Assembly (NCBI GenBank): GCA_028710485.1 | Contig: JAQTTZ010000022.1 | Span: forward strand, 1-47,807 | From: Bacteriovorax sp. | GTDB lineage: Bacteria > Bdellovibrionota > Bacteriovoracia > Bacteriovoracales > Bacteriovoracaceae | DNA length: 47,807 nt | Reading direction: 5' to 3' | Shown: piece by piece, positions 1-8,077 of the stretch | Layout: every line of letters starts with the position of its first letter | How positions within the stretch are numbered: the stretch's first letter is position 1 | The notes under the pieces: generated by a model | The model's input: only the letters and a program-made list of their open reading frames with translations | Databases searched by the model: none | Told to the model about the DNA's origin: nothing | Position numbers and translations under genes: made by a program

Positions 1-414
1 GCGGTTATTGTCAGTAAGGAAGGCTTTTATCCCAATCGCCTAATTGTCTTTAAAGGTGAAAAAGTTCGCTTCTTTGTCACGGCCGTTGGTGTGGATTCGG
101 CCTGTTTTAATATTCCCGACAAAAATGTTTATACTACGGCCATGCCTGCAAAAATTGTTGAGGCCGAAACATTTTTTGATAAGGTGGGCACTTATCAATT
201 TAGCTGTCCAAATAATACCTTTACCGGAAGGGTTATGGTTTTAGAGAAACCATCCGATAGAGATGAGAGTATGAGACGTGGTTTAGCTTCAGATACAGTT
301 AAAATCTGGAGACCAAAAGACACTCCGACTGAATGGGTACAGATTAAAAAAGATGAGCTCAAAGATTTAAAAGGTATGGGCGACGTAATGGATCTAGATA
401 ATAAGAGTGAATAA
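1..414 (+). CDS. Cupredoxin-like domain protein, 5' end outside window
   Basis: The frame is open from base 1 to the stop at 412-414, so the start lies upstream. The visible 137 residues hold the C-terminal half of a cupredoxin beta-sandwich (strands around KVRFFVTAVG and GTYQFSCPNN, ending GRVMVLE) followed by a charged tail of about 55 residues. In blue-copper proteins such as amicyanin the last loop reads Cys-x2-His-x2-Met. Here it is Cys-Pro-Asn-Asn-Thr-Phe-Thr: Cys stays, but the His and Met positions are Asn and Thr, and the upstream position usually His lies in a SACFNIP segment. A normal mononuclear copper site is therefore unlikely. The next gene, a CpaF-type ATPase, starts 2 bases after the stop, so the two are probably translated together. 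Family certain in outline, role unknown. Confidence 0.72.
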   Translation, partial: AVIVSKEGFYPNRLIVFKGEKVRFFVTAVGVDSACFNIPDKNVYTTAMPAKIVEAETFFDKVGTYQFSCPNNTFTGRVMVLEKPSDRDESMRRGLASDTVKIWRPKDTPTEWVQIKKDELKDLKGMGDVMDLDNKSE

Positions 415-416
415 TT

Positions 417-1553
417 ATGTCATCAGTTTTTAAGGACGCCATTGAGCAATTTCTCTATCCCATCAAGGAGCTCCTTGAGGATCCAGGCGTATCTGAAATC
501 ATGATCAATGGTCCCAAAGAAATTTTCGTGGAAAAAAAAGGTCTGGTTTATAAAACAGATGCTCAATTTCATAATGAAGAAGCACTGCTTGCAGCGATGA
601 GAGCGATTGCTCAATCAATTGGAAGAAGAATTGATAAAGACAATCCACGCCTTGATGGTTTTTTGCCAGATGGATCTCGTATTGCCGTTGTCCTTCCTCC
701 AATGGCCAGAAATGGAACAACCGTTGCGATCAGAAAATTTTCAAAAGAAAAATTAACTTTAAACGACTTGATTACATTTGGATCTTTATCTAAAGATGCC
801 GCGCGCTTTTTAGATATCTGCATTTTCTTAAGTAAAAATATTATTGTTTCGGGTGGTACGGGGTCGGGGAAGACCACAATGCTCAATGTTTTGGGATCGC
901 GAATTCCTAAAACCCAACGACTTCTCATTATTGAAGATTCGGCCGAGCTTCAAGTTAAAGCTGAACATGTTGTGAATTTTGTCACAAGAAAAGCAGATGC
1001 TGAACGCGGCGTGAGCGAAGTTAGCATTCGCGAACTCGTAATGTCAGCAATGAGACTTCGTCCGGATAGAATTATCGTTGGAGAGGTTCGCGGTGAAGAG
1101 GCCCTGGATTTAATTCAAGTTATGAACACAGGTCACGACGGAAGTATGGGAACAGTCCATGCTAATAATCCAGTGGATGCCTGCACCAGATTGGAGACAT
1201 TATGTTTGATGGGAGATACTAAAATTCCACCAGATGCAGTGAGAAAAATGGTTGCATCGGCCATGCAATTAGTTGTTCAGTGTAGTCGTATGCACGATGG
1301 TGGAAGAAGGACTTCTCATATCTCAGAAATTCTAGGAATCGATAAAAACGGAAATTATATATGTCGCGATATTTTTAAATGGGTTCAAACAGGTAAAGAT
1401 CCAGAGACCGGAAAATATATCGGGGAGATGATTGCGTGTAATTATGTTCCATCATTCTTCGATGAGATTATTGTTAATAAACTGCCATTTCCAAAAAGTA
1501 ATTTCTTGGCACCAGAATGGTATAACCAAAAATTAAAAGGTGAAGCGGCCTAG
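417..1553 (+). CDS. cpaF: CpaF/TadA-type secretion ATPase
   Basis: A 378-residue hexameric ATPase of the VirB11/PulE superfamily, CpaF/TadA branch, which powers Flp/Tad pilus assembly or related secretion from the cytoplasmic face. An N-terminal domain (about 1-125) precedes the RecA-like core. Walker A GGTGSGKT is at about 146-153, the Asp box LIIIEDSAEL near 169-178, Walker B region RIIVGEVRGEE near 218-228, and the His box TGHDGSMGTVHANN at about 238-251. There is no FHA domain at the N-terminus, which some relatives carry. The start is 2 bases after the stop of the cupredoxin gene, suggesting translational coupling. The next gene is on the other strand, so the ATPase ends its operon; tadB/tadC genes are not seen in the window. 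The ATPase call is firm, the exact machine is inferred. Confidence 0.9.
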   Translation: MSSVFKDAIEQFLYPIKELLEDPGVSEIMINGPKEIFVEKKGLVYKTDAQFHNEEALLAAMRAIAQSIGRRIDKDNPRLDGFLPDGSRIAVVLPPMARNGTTVAIRKFSKEKLTLNDLITFGSLSKDAARFLDICIFLSKNIIVSGGTGSGKTTMLNVLGSRIPKTQRLLIIEDSAELQVKAEHVVNFVTRKADAERGVSEVSIRELVMSAMRLRPDRIIVGEVRGEEALDLIQVMNTGHDGSMGTVHANNPVDACTRLETLCLMGDTKIPPDAVRKMVASAMQLVVQCSRMHDGGRRTSHISEILGIDKNGNYICRDIFKWVQTGKDPETGKYIGEMIACNYVPSFFDEIIVNKLPFPKSNFLAPEWYNQKLKGEAA

Positions 1554-1555
1554 AA

Positions 1556-1804
1556 TTAAAACTCGATATCAATTCCTTCCGGCCCAATATCGCATGTCAC
1601 TTCATCGGCTTCTTCTTTCCTGGCTTCAATGACAATATTTTTTAGATCTTCGACTGAGATCTCGGGGTCGAGGTCAAAATCAAGCGATATGGCATTAATA
1701 AGATTGTGAATGACTTCATAATCTCTTAGCGTTTTGAACTGATCGATTTTCACAGCGATAGTGTAAGTATGGTCTTTGGCGTCTTGAACTACATCTATTT
1801 TCAC
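1556..1804 (-). CDS. Small acidic protein of unknown function
   Basis: An 82-residue acidic protein with no signal peptide or membrane segment and no family that I recognise. The sequence alternates strand and helix patterns (KIDVVQDAKDHTYTIAVKID, then a helix rich in Asp/Glu). The start is supported by a strong ribosome site, GGAGGG, on the minus strand at about 1811-1816. It ends only 2 bases from the cpaF stop, so the two genes converge. It lies downstream of two secreted-protein genes on the same strand and may be the last gene of that short run. Confidence 0.6.
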   Translation of the reverse strand: MKIDVVQDAKDHTYTIAVKIDQFKTLRDYEVIHNLINAISLDFDLDPEISVEDLKNIVIEARKEEADEVTCDIGPEGIDIEF

Positions 1805-1836
1805 CGGCCCTCCGAGGCGTCTTGTGAGTGAAGTTA

Positions 1837-2133
1837 TTATTCGGTGATGTCTTTTATTTCCATCATCGGTATGATTGCTATTACTCTAACTTCCTTTTCT
1901 TCTTTTTTCAATTTTTCTAGTTTAGTTTTTAATTCTTCATAACGTGGATTTGTTTTTGCCATTTTGTAGAGGGCCGCATGCCGAGTAAACTGCACCACTA
2001 TTTCTTTTTCATCTTCTTTGATAGCTTTGACTTTATCTGTGAAAGAATCAGTAATTTCATTTTTCATCTTTGTGTCTGCGATAGTTGAGGATGATACTAG
2101 TAGAGTTGCGAGGACTAATAATATTTTTTTCAT
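1837..2133 (-). CDS. Small exported protein with coiled-coil-like region
   Basis: A 98-residue protein beginning with a classic signal peptide (MKKILLVLATLLVSSSTIAD, cleavage expected near residue 19), so it is probably periplasmic or secreted. The mature part is highly charged; a Lys/Glu-rich stretch around residues 60-80 (RYEELKTKLEKLKKEEKEV) should form a helix or short coiled coil. It starts 14 bases after the upstream protein-glutaminase-like gene, which also has a signal peptide, so the two are likely co-transcribed and might act on the same extracytoplasmic target. No known family recognised. Confidence 0.6.
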   Translation of the reverse strand: MKKILLVLATLLVSSSTIADTKMKNEITDSFTDKVKAIKEDEKEIVVQFTRHAALYKMAKTNPRYEELKTKLEKLKKEEKEVRVIAIIPMMEIKDITE

Positions 2134-2147
2134 AAGACAATTCCTGT

Positions 2148-2900
2148 TTATTGCTTTTGACCTAGTGCGATGTTGTACATAACGAGTAAACGCCCAGTAT
2201 TTCTATTTGTGATTTCCATGTCATCAATATTTTCATCGACATAGTCAGTTAACGACTTAGTTCTATCCTCTGGATCGTAGGCAAAGCGATTGGTGAAGTA
2301 TTCACGAGTGAGTTTCGATTTAGATTTAGAAGTTATTTTTGCTTTCCATTCATCGAAAGGCACGGGTTTTGAAAATAGAGAAGGGTCAAATACATAAGGA
2401 GCAATAGTGTTGTCTTTTTTAACCATGATTACTGGGGCCACATTGTACCCCCAGCCAACCTCTCCAAATTTTGTATCGACGTAGAGGTCACCTTCAAGAA
2501 AAGCCTTCCCGGCAATGATGCCTTTGTCTTCTAAGATGCGAACCATTTTGTGAGCACGGGCGTAGCAGCCATCCATTGCGTAGCCATAGGGAATATCTTG
2601 TCGTGCTGCGAGTTCGGAAAAGGTATTATTAGCTTCAACTTCACTAAGGACAGAAAGGTCAATTTTTTGATTATTATTTTTTGAATAAAGTGTCGTGTTT
2701 TTGGCATTATTGGCGCCCTGTGCACAACTTGAGCATCCAGCTTTGTAATCAATTGTTCCAGCGTTGTTAATAGCGGGAACAACTTTTTTTAAAGTCTTGC
2801 GAAAGGCTTCATTAGTAGAAGTGGAGTTAGCGGCGCTAGCGTTAGTTAAATTGAGAACATTAAAAGCAAGGCATAAGAGAAAAAACCAATTGCGGAACAT
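2148..2900 (-). CDS. Exported protein-glutaminase-like protein, catalytic His replaced
   Basis: A 250-residue protein with an N-terminal signal peptide ending near ASAANS (about 24). The core matches protein-glutamine glutaminase, a papain-fold deamidase of protein side-chain amides described in Chryseobacterium. The Cys motif GCYARAHKM is present (Cys112) and the Asp motif YVFDPSLFSKPV too (Asp172). The middle motif, which in the Chryseobacterium enzyme carries the catalytic His in a WSYHVA context, reads GWGYNVAPV, with Asn153 where His is expected. By family knowledge this loses the Cys-His-Asp triad, so the protein may be inactive, use another residue, or act as a binding or inhibitor homologue. 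An extended -10 promoter lies directly upstream. Family call good, activity doubtful. Confidence 0.75.
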   Translation of the reverse strand: MFRNWFFLLCLAFNVLNLTNASAANSTSTNEAFRKTLKKVVPAINNAGTIDYKAGCSSCAQGANNAKNTTLYSKNNNQKIDLSVLSEVEANNTFSELAARQDIPYGYAMDGCYARAHKMVRILEDKGIIAGKAFLEGDLYVDTKFGEVGWGYNVAPVIMVKKDNTIAPYVFDPSLFSKPVPFDEWKAKITSKSKSKLTREYFTNRFAYDPEDRTKSLTDYVDENIDDMEITNRNTGRLLVMYNIALGQKQ

Positions 2901-2917
2901 AGTTACCCACTGTTTAC

Positions 2918-2926
2918 ATTATATCA
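2918..2926 (-). promoter_or_regulatory. Extended -10 promoter of the glutaminase-like operon
   Basis: Read on the minus strand the bases are TGATATAAT: a perfect TATAAT (2918-2923) preceded by the TGN extension (2924-2926). No good -35 hexamer is visible at 16-18 bases, as is common for extended -10 promoters. The predicted start of transcription falls about 10 bases before the start codon of the gene ending at 2900, giving a very short leader. Confidence 0.45.
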
Positions 2927-3034
2927 TACTAAAATTGTATACACACTTTACCATTTTCCAATACATGAATTTTATTCCTACTATCTTTTTTTTTAATATT
3001 TGATTAAATAGCTATGGTTTGTCACAATATTAAC

Positions 3035-3688
3035 ATGTCATTACGCCAAGAAAAAGCGAGTTATATTCTCAAGAGATTGGAGGAACTCTATCCAGAGACG
3101 CCCATTCCGCTTGATCATAGCGACCCATACACCCTTTTAATCGCGGTCCTGCTATCCGCTCAGTGCACGGATGCACGAGTAAATAAAATTACGCCGGCCC
3201 TTTTTCAAAAGGCGGATGCGCCAGAAAAAATGGTTACACTGACAATTGAAGAAATCGCTGCCCTGATCAGACCCTGTGGCCTCTCGCCTAGAAAATCAAA
3301 GGCCATTCATGAACTCTCACAAATTTTAATCGATAAATACGAAGGACTTGTTCCGCAAAGTTTTGAGGCGCTAGAGTCACTTCCTGGAGTTGGGCACAAA
3401 ACGGCTTCGGTCGTGATGGCCCAGAGTTTTGGAGTTCCGGCCTTTCCCGTGGACACTCATATTCATAGATTGGCCCAGCGGTGGGGGTTAACGAGTGGAA
3501 AAAATGTAGAGCAGACAGAGATGGATTTAAAGAAAATTTTTCCCAAGGAAAAATGGAATAAACTTCATTTGCAAATCATTTTTTATGGACGTGAACACTG
3601 TAGTGCTCGAGGCTGTGATGGACTTACGTGTGAAATTTGTTCTGCTTTTAATATTTTTAGAAAAACACCTATTAGCACTAAAAAATGA
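3035..3688 (+). CDS. nth: Endonuclease III
   Basis: A base-excision-repair DNA glycosylase/AP lyase that removes oxidised pyrimidines. The helix-hairpin-helix motif LPGVGHKTA contains the catalytic lysine (Lys122), and the catalytic aspartate is in FPVDTHIHR (Asp140); both match E. coli Lys120 and Asp138. The 217-residue length from the ATG at 3035 aligns with the family; an ATG at 3014 in the same frame would add seven residues. Neither start has a clear ribosome site. The C-terminal cysteines, HCSARGCDGLTCEIC, have spacing C-x4-C-x4-C-x2-C rather than the usual C-x6-C-x2-C-x5-C of the 4Fe-4S loop, so the cluster may be bound differently or absent. The gene converges with the next one, with stops 2 bases apart. 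Confidence 0.93.
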   Translation: MSLRQEKASYILKRLEELYPETPIPLDHSDPYTLLIAVLLSAQCTDARVNKITPALFQKADAPEKMVTLTIEEIAALIRPCGLSPRKSKAIHELSQILIDKYEGLVPQSFEALESLPGVGHKTASVVMAQSFGVPAFPVDTHIHRLAQRWGLTSGKNVEQTEMDLKKIFPKEKWNKLHLQIIFYGREHCSARGCDGLTCEICSAFNIFRKTPISTKK

Positions 3689-3690
3689 TT

Positions 3691-4437
3691 TTACCACTTG
3701 ATACCTGGGGCCAGTACTGAACAGAGGTTTGTTAACTCATCAAGCATTTCTCGTTTTCTAAAATTAAAGTCGCCTTCCAATACAGCTTTATTAGTGCTGC
3801 CGAACTCTGCACTTTTATCGTTATAAATTTTTACCCGAAGCACTCCATTGTCAGGAAGCTCAAATTTAATATCGAGATTAAAAGTAATCACCCGAATTTC
3901 ATGATGGGCCGTTTTAGGATTTTTGCCAAAAAATAGAAGTGTCTGGAAAAGTAATTCAGGATTAGTAAGGCTTTCTATAACGGCCTTTCCTAAGACTTGG
4001 AAGCTGACTCGCATCCATTCCAACGCTTTTTCTTCCTGAGAAACTTCGGCAGTGGAAAAAGTTTTTCCCAACGGTACTTGATTCAAAGCTGATTGAAAGT
4101 AGAGAATTTCATTTTCAATCAGTTTATCTATCAGTAGGTTAAATTCTAAAAGGAGAGTGGAATGAGGTTCGATATTTGACTTAAGAACAGATTCTTGATT
4201 TCTCCAAAGTTGATGAAGAATTCCCACTTTTGTTTCGGCCATTTTTAAACTAAAAAAATCGGCTTCTGTCAAAAGATCAAGCTCTTTGGTAAGAAAGCTG
4301 TCAGCAATGCTTTTTTTGTTAATTGCCAATGAAACCCATTGGATCTTTTCTCTGCCAGCTTGTTGATAAAATTGGGATAGTGCTTTCGGAGCATGGGGAT
4401 TAAAAATTTTCTTTAAGAAGTTTAGAGAACTGAACAT
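3691..4437 (-). CDS. Protein of unknown function, 248 residues
   Basis: A cytoplasmic-looking protein with no signal peptide, no membrane segment and no motif I recognise. The N-terminal two thirds look helical, and the last 80 residues alternate strands (EIRVITFNLDIKFELPDNGV, LRVKIYNDKSAEF). It is transcribed divergently from murI, with only about 38 bases between the two start codons, and its stop is 2 bases from that of nth. Good coding character and a clean ATG support a real gene, but nothing indicates its job. Confidence 0.65.
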   Translation of the reverse strand: MFSSLNFLKKIFNPHAPKALSQFYQQAGREKIQWVSLAINKKSIADSFLTKELDLLTEADFFSLKMAETKVGILHQLWRNQESVLKSNIEPHSTLLLEFNLLIDKLIENEILYFQSALNQVPLGKTFSTAEVSQEEKALEWMRVSFQVLGKAVIESLTNPELLFQTLLFFGKNPKTAHHEIRVITFNLDIKFELPDNGVLRVKIYNDKSAEFGSTNKAVLEGDFNFRKREMLDELTNLCSVLAPGIKW

Positions 4438-4475
4438 TTTAACCCTTAACTTTGATCATTTATTTGTTTAAGATA

Positions 4476-5300
4476 ATGCCTGATATGACTAATACTGACA
4501 AAACTATTAAGATAAAAAAAATTGGAATCTTTGATTCGGGGATCGGAGGCTTTAGCGTCCTCAGTGAACTATTCAAACTGATGCCTAAAGCTAATTATTA
4601 TTATGTCAGTGATGATGCTAATGCCCCCTATGGCCCAAAATCAGATGAATTTATCACAGAGCGTTCCTTTTATATCGCACAAGAACTAATCCACCAGGGC
4701 GTGGAACTCATTGTCGTGGCCTGCAACACGGCCACCGCCGCCAGCATTGATTTATTGCGCGAGAAGTTTAAAGACATTCCCTTTGTTGGGGTCGAGCCTT
4801 ATTTGAATGCCTATTATCAAATACCCGAAGGACTTCAAAAAAAGATGATGGTGCTCACTACTGAATCGACGGGAAAGTCCGAGCGCTTTAAGAGACTTAA
4901 AGAGCGTCTTGATCCAGATTCACAAATAGATCATTATAGTTTAAAAAATTTAGCGAGATTAATTGAAGATTATTATCATCACCCTAATCAAGACGTTGAG
5001 TTTGAAAAAAATATTGAAGATGAATTGTCTTTTTTAAAATCTCAGCATTACGCCTACGCCATTTTAGGTTGTACTCATTATCCATTGGTGAGAAAACAAA
5101 TAGAAAAGATACTCGATTTAAAAGCGATTTCTCCTTGCTCGCATGTGGCCCAAAGAGTGGTTGATCTCACTACCAAAACAGATGAAATCAGAGTCTTGGG
5201 ACCTGGGCCTTCAGAATTTTTTAATTTTCTCTCTACTACAAATAATTTATGGATTCAAAAAAAACGTGAGTCCTTACTCGGACCTTTTAAAGGAAAATAA
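4476..5300 (+). CDS. murI: Glutamate racemase
   Basis: Interconverts L- and D-glutamate to supply peptidoglycan synthesis. The N-terminal motif [13 protein letters not shown] carries the acidic residue of the active site (Asp20 in this numbering). The two catalytic cysteines are in [11 protein letters not shown] (Cys83) and LGCTHYPL (Cys199). I chose the ATG at 4476, giving 274 residues; the frame extends to a TTG at 4452, and a further ATG lies at 4485, both plausible. Ribosome-site sequence is weak at all three. Enolase follows after 2 bases, so murI and eno form an operon, which links a cell-wall gene directly to glycolysis. Confidence 0.93.
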   Translation: MPDMTNTDKTIKIKKIGIFDSGIGGFSVLSELFKLMPKANYYYVSDDANAPYGPKSDEFITERSFYIAQELIHQGVELIVVACNTATAASIDLLREKFKDIPFVGVEPYLNAYYQIPEGLQKKMMVLTTESTGKSERFKRLKERLDPDSQIDHYSLKNLARLIEDYYHHPNQDVEFEKNIEDELSFLKSQHYAYAILGCTHYPLVRKQIEKILDLKAISPCSHVAQRVVDLTTKTDEIRVLGPGPSEFFNFLSTTNNLWIQKKRESLLGPFKGK

Positions 5301-5302
5301 CC

Positions 5303-6583
5303 ATGTCAAAGATTAAAGAAATTAAAGCCCGTCAAATTCTCGATTCTCGCGGAAACCCTACGGTGGAAGTAGATGTATTTACTGAACTTGGTTTTATGGG
5401 GCGTGCAGCGGTTCCTTCTGGAGCTTCTACGGGATCTAAAGAGGCACTCGAACTTCGCGATGGCGATAAATCTTATTATATGGGGAAATCTGTTTTAATC
5501 GCAGTAAAGAATATTGCAGATCTTATAGCTCCAAAACTAATAGGACTAGAAGTAACTGATCAAAAGAAAATTGATCTTTTAATGCTTGAATTAGATGGAA
5601 CTGAAAATAAATCCAAATTAGGTGCGAATGCAATTTTGGGAGTTTCTATGGCGGTTGCAAGGGCCGGTGCTCTTGATTCGGGCATGAGTTTATATCGATA
5701 CTTATCAGAAAAACTTAAGGCTCCGAATGCTCATCAAAAATATATTATGCCAACTCCTTTAATGAATATTATCAACGGGGGAGCTCATGCTTCAAATAAT
5801 TTAGATATTCAAGAATTCATGATTGTTCCCCATTTGAAAAAATCATTTTCGGAAAATCTTCGCGCAGGGGTCGAGGTTTTTCATGCCTTAAAGAAAGTAC
5901 TTCATGATGCCAACTATTCTACAAATGTAGGTGATGAGGGAGGATTCGCTCCCAATCTTGCATCTCACGAGGAAGCGATTGATTGTATTTTAGCTGCCAT
6001 CAAAAATGCTGGTTATACTCCAGGCCAGGATATTTCTATTTCCCTGGATTCAGCTGCTTCTGAATTCTACAAAAATGGAAAATACAATATGCAAGGAAAA
6101 GAGTTTAGTACTGCGGACATGATTAAATATTATTCAGATTTGTGCTCAAAGTATCCGATCTATTCCATTGAAGATGGTTTGGATGAAGGGGATCATCAGG
6201 GCTGGATTGAGCTTACACGTGTCCTGGGTTCAAAAGTTGTTTTAGTTGGTGACGATCTTTTTGTAACTAACAAGAAAATTTTTGAAGCGGGGATAAAGAC
6301 GGGAGAGGCCAATGCCATTTTAGTGAAAGTTAACCAAATTGGAACTCTCACTGAAACGTTTGAAGCGATGGAGTTGGGTTATAAAAATAATTATAAGGCC
6401 ATTATCTCTCACCGCTCAGGCGAAACTGGAGATTCATTCATCGCCGACTTAGCAGTGGCAACTGGATCTGCTCATATCAAGACAGGCTCAGCAAGTCGCT
6501 CAGACCGTATTGAAAAATACAATCAACTTCTTCGCATTGAAGAGGAGCTGGGTTCAAAAGCAATTTATCTACCTGTAAAATAA
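5303..6583 (+). CDS. eno: Enolase
   Basis: Converts 2-phosphoglycerate to phosphoenolpyruvate in glycolysis and its reverse in gluconeogenesis; also a degradosome component in some bacteria. Full-length at 426 residues. Visible hallmarks are SGASTG near the N-terminus, the metal and substrate residues in [10 protein letters not shown] and VGDDLFVTN, the catalytic lysine segment [14 protein letters not shown], and the signature [17 protein letters not shown]. The start codon follows AAGGAAAATAACC, a reasonable ribosome site overlapping the end of murI. No ordinary terminator lies directly downstream; a strong hairpin at 6608-6661 may serve that purpose and also controls the next gene. Confidence 0.97.
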   Translation: MSKIKEIKARQILDSRGNPTVEVDVFTELGFMGRAAVPSGASTGSKEALELRDGDKSYYMGKSVLIAVKNIADLIAPKLIGLEVTDQKKIDLLMLELDGTENKSKLGANAILGVSMAVARAGALDSGMSLYRYLSEKLKAPNAHQKYIMPTPLMNIINGGAHASNNLDIQEFMIVPHLKKSFSENLRAGVEVFHALKKVLHDANYSTNVGDEGGFAPNLASHEEAIDCILAAIKNAGYTPGQDISISLDSAASEFYKNGKYNMQGKEFSTADMIKYYSDLCSKYPIYSIEDGLDEGDHQGWIELTRVLGSKVVLVGDDLFVTNKKIFEAGIKTGEANAILVKVNQIGTLTETFEAMELGYKNNYKAIISHRSGETGDSFIADLAVATGSAHIKTGSASRSDRIEKYNQLLRIEEELGSKAIYLPVK

Positions 6584-6607
6584 TAAATACATGTAGGTTT
6601 AAGTTTG

Positions 6608-6661
6608 ATCAGGCCCTCCTCTAAGTAAGAAGTTTACAAGAGAATAGGAGGAGGGCCTGAT
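6608..6661 (+). promoter_or_regulatory. Perfect 14-bp hairpin covering ribosome site and start codon
   Basis: Bases 6608-6621 (ATCAGGCCCTCCTC) and 6648-6661 (GAGGAGGGCCTGAT) are exact reverse complements, separated by 26 bases. In the RNA the right arm contains nearly all of the unusually strong Shine-Dalgarno sequence AGGAGGAGGG and the first two bases of the AUG of the next gene (6660-6662). The folded form should block translation. The stem is GC-rich (9 of 14) but is followed only by TGTTTTGG, so it is a poor classical terminator. It lies between eno and the histidine-kinase-like gene and could work as a translational switch, as an eno 3' end, or both. Confidence 0.7.
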
Positions 6662-7403
6662 GTTTTGGTTTAAAAAGAAAGATCAGCTTGACCACGGCCT
6701 TAACGATCACGACAAACGTGAACGTCTCTTTTTTCACGACATCGTAAATCTTACCCACGGCCTGATTCTTTTTTTTAATCAACGCCAAAGTATTAATAAA
6801 ATCATTAGTGTCGAAGAAATCCAAATGCTGGAAAAAGAAGTCCGCACTCTTCAAAGTTTAATAAAAGATCATTATCATTACAAACATAAAAATTTGCCCA
6901 ACACTTATGATTGGGTGCCATTTAATATTGCTGAGATTGCGGTGAAGAGTTTAATTCAAACCTATTTACCAGAAGATTCAGTTCAGACTTATATTCATAA
7001 GAGTTTTTTGGAAGAAAAAAATTCCGTTGTTTATTTTCCGGTCTTCTATCGCATCATGAATAACCTTATTAAAAATATGGCCGAGGCCAAAACGAGTGAA
7101 GTCCATATTCATTTTATTTTTACCGAAAAGGGTTTAACGATTGAAACTAGAAATCAAAGTAAAAGTAATGAGGATTTTAAAAACATATCCGATAAACTTT
7201 CTCAGTTAATCCTCGTAGAGAATCCAAGTCAAAAAGATGGAGGTCTAGGACTTGAGTCAATTTATCATCTCGCTGTGGAATGTGGGGGGAAATTTGATTT
7301 TGAGATCTCGAACAACTACTGGATCAATCGTATTTTTCTTCCCACTCCGGAGAAAGCGACAGAGAAAACTACTCAGCAAATAGGGCCAAAAAAAGCCGCT
7401 TAA
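6660..7403 (+). CDS. Orphan soluble histidine-kinase-like protein
   Basis: A 247-residue cytoplasmic protein with no sensor or membrane segment. The arrangement resembles the catalytic part of a histidine kinase: a possible phosphoacceptor His26 in an HDIVNLTHGL helix; a second helix near 51-75; an N-box-like RIMNNLIKNMAEA at about 131-143; and a glycine-rich G2-like box KDGGLGLESIYHLAVECGG at about 192-210. The G1 box (normally Asp-x-Gly-x-Gly) is not evident; the equivalent segment reads IETRNQSKS. It may be a degenerate kinase, a Spo0B-like phosphotransferase, or an ATP-binding regulator. No receiver gene adjoins it. Translation is probably limited by the hairpin at 6608-6661, despite the strong ribosome site. 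Confidence 0.62.
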   Translation: MFWFKKKDQLDHGLNDHDKRERLFFHDIVNLTHGLILFFNQRQSINKIISVEEIQMLEKEVRTLQSLIKDHYHYKHKNLPNTYDWVPFNIAEIAVKSLIQTYLPEDSVQTYIHKSFLEEKNSVVYFPVFYRIMNNLIKNMAEAKTSEVHIHFIFTEKGLTIETRNQSKSNEDFKNISDKLSQLILVENPSQKDGGLGLESIYHLAVECGGKFDFEISNNYWINRIFLPTPEKATEKTTQQIGPKKAA

Positions 7404-7474
7404 AATTAATCCTTGTCACCAGTTCAGAATCTTCTTAAGCTATTAATAAGATAAATTTTAAACTGGAGTGAGCT

Positions 7475-8077
7475 TTGGAATTTTTTATCGGTCTAACTTT
7501 TGATCCAAGCTCTATCCATCACACCAAAATTGAAAGCTTCAAGAAGCGTTTTGATTCTAAATTTCAAAAAGGTGAAAAGCTTCAATTAACTATTCTTCCA
7601 CCATTTTCAATTGATTTTCAAAACAATGATGAACTCAATAATTTTACAGAGGAACTCTCTGATCTTTTAGACAGTCATCTTTTTGGTCTCGAGCAAATTT
7701 CTCAAATCGAATTTAATGGTATTAGTTTCTCCATGGGAAAAAAAGGAGTGCTGGCCTTAACCCCTAAAATTTCACCGGAACTTTTTTATTGCCAAGAGTC
7801 CCTATATTCATTTTTAAAAGAATCTGGTGCGCGTTTTAAAAAATCGAAGGATACTACTAATCCACTTTTACCCATTGGGCGTTTTGACTATCCTGATTTG
7901 ATGGAGTCGGCGATTGAAACCGCCAAGCTTGAGTTCTCATCCCCGTTTGTAATAAATGGGGCCAGTTTTGTGCTCTTTGAGAAGGTCCATCAGCAATGGA
8001 TTATTAAGACTAACCTTTATGATTTCGATTCTCGAGATCATTTTTTTTTCGTGAATGAATTATGCCAAAATTTCTAA
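7475..8077 (+). CDS. 2H-phosphoesterase-fold protein with lost catalytic motifs
   Basis: A 200-residue protein whose two key motifs line up with the 2'-5' RNA ligase/2H phosphoesterase family. Family members carry two His-x-Thr motifs, typically HITLLPPF and HITIGRF. Here these positions read QLTILPPF (Gln37) and LLPIGRF (Leu131, Pro133), so both catalytic histidines are gone while the surrounding strands remain. Likely a non-catalytic ligand or RNA binder; this is inference. The start is TTG at 7475, supported by GGAG at 7465-7468. Its 3' end overlaps the next gene by 16 bases, so the two are co-translated. Confidence 0.55.
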   Translation: MEFFIGLTFDPSSIHHTKIESFKKRFDSKFQKGEKLQLTILPPFSIDFQNNDELNNFTEELSDLLDSHLFGLEQISQIEFNGISFSMGKKGVLALTPKISPELFYCQESLYSFLKESGARFKKSKDTTNPLLPIGRFDYPDLMESAIETAKLEFSSPFVINGASFVLFEKVHQQWIIKTNLYDFDSRDHFFFVNELCQNF

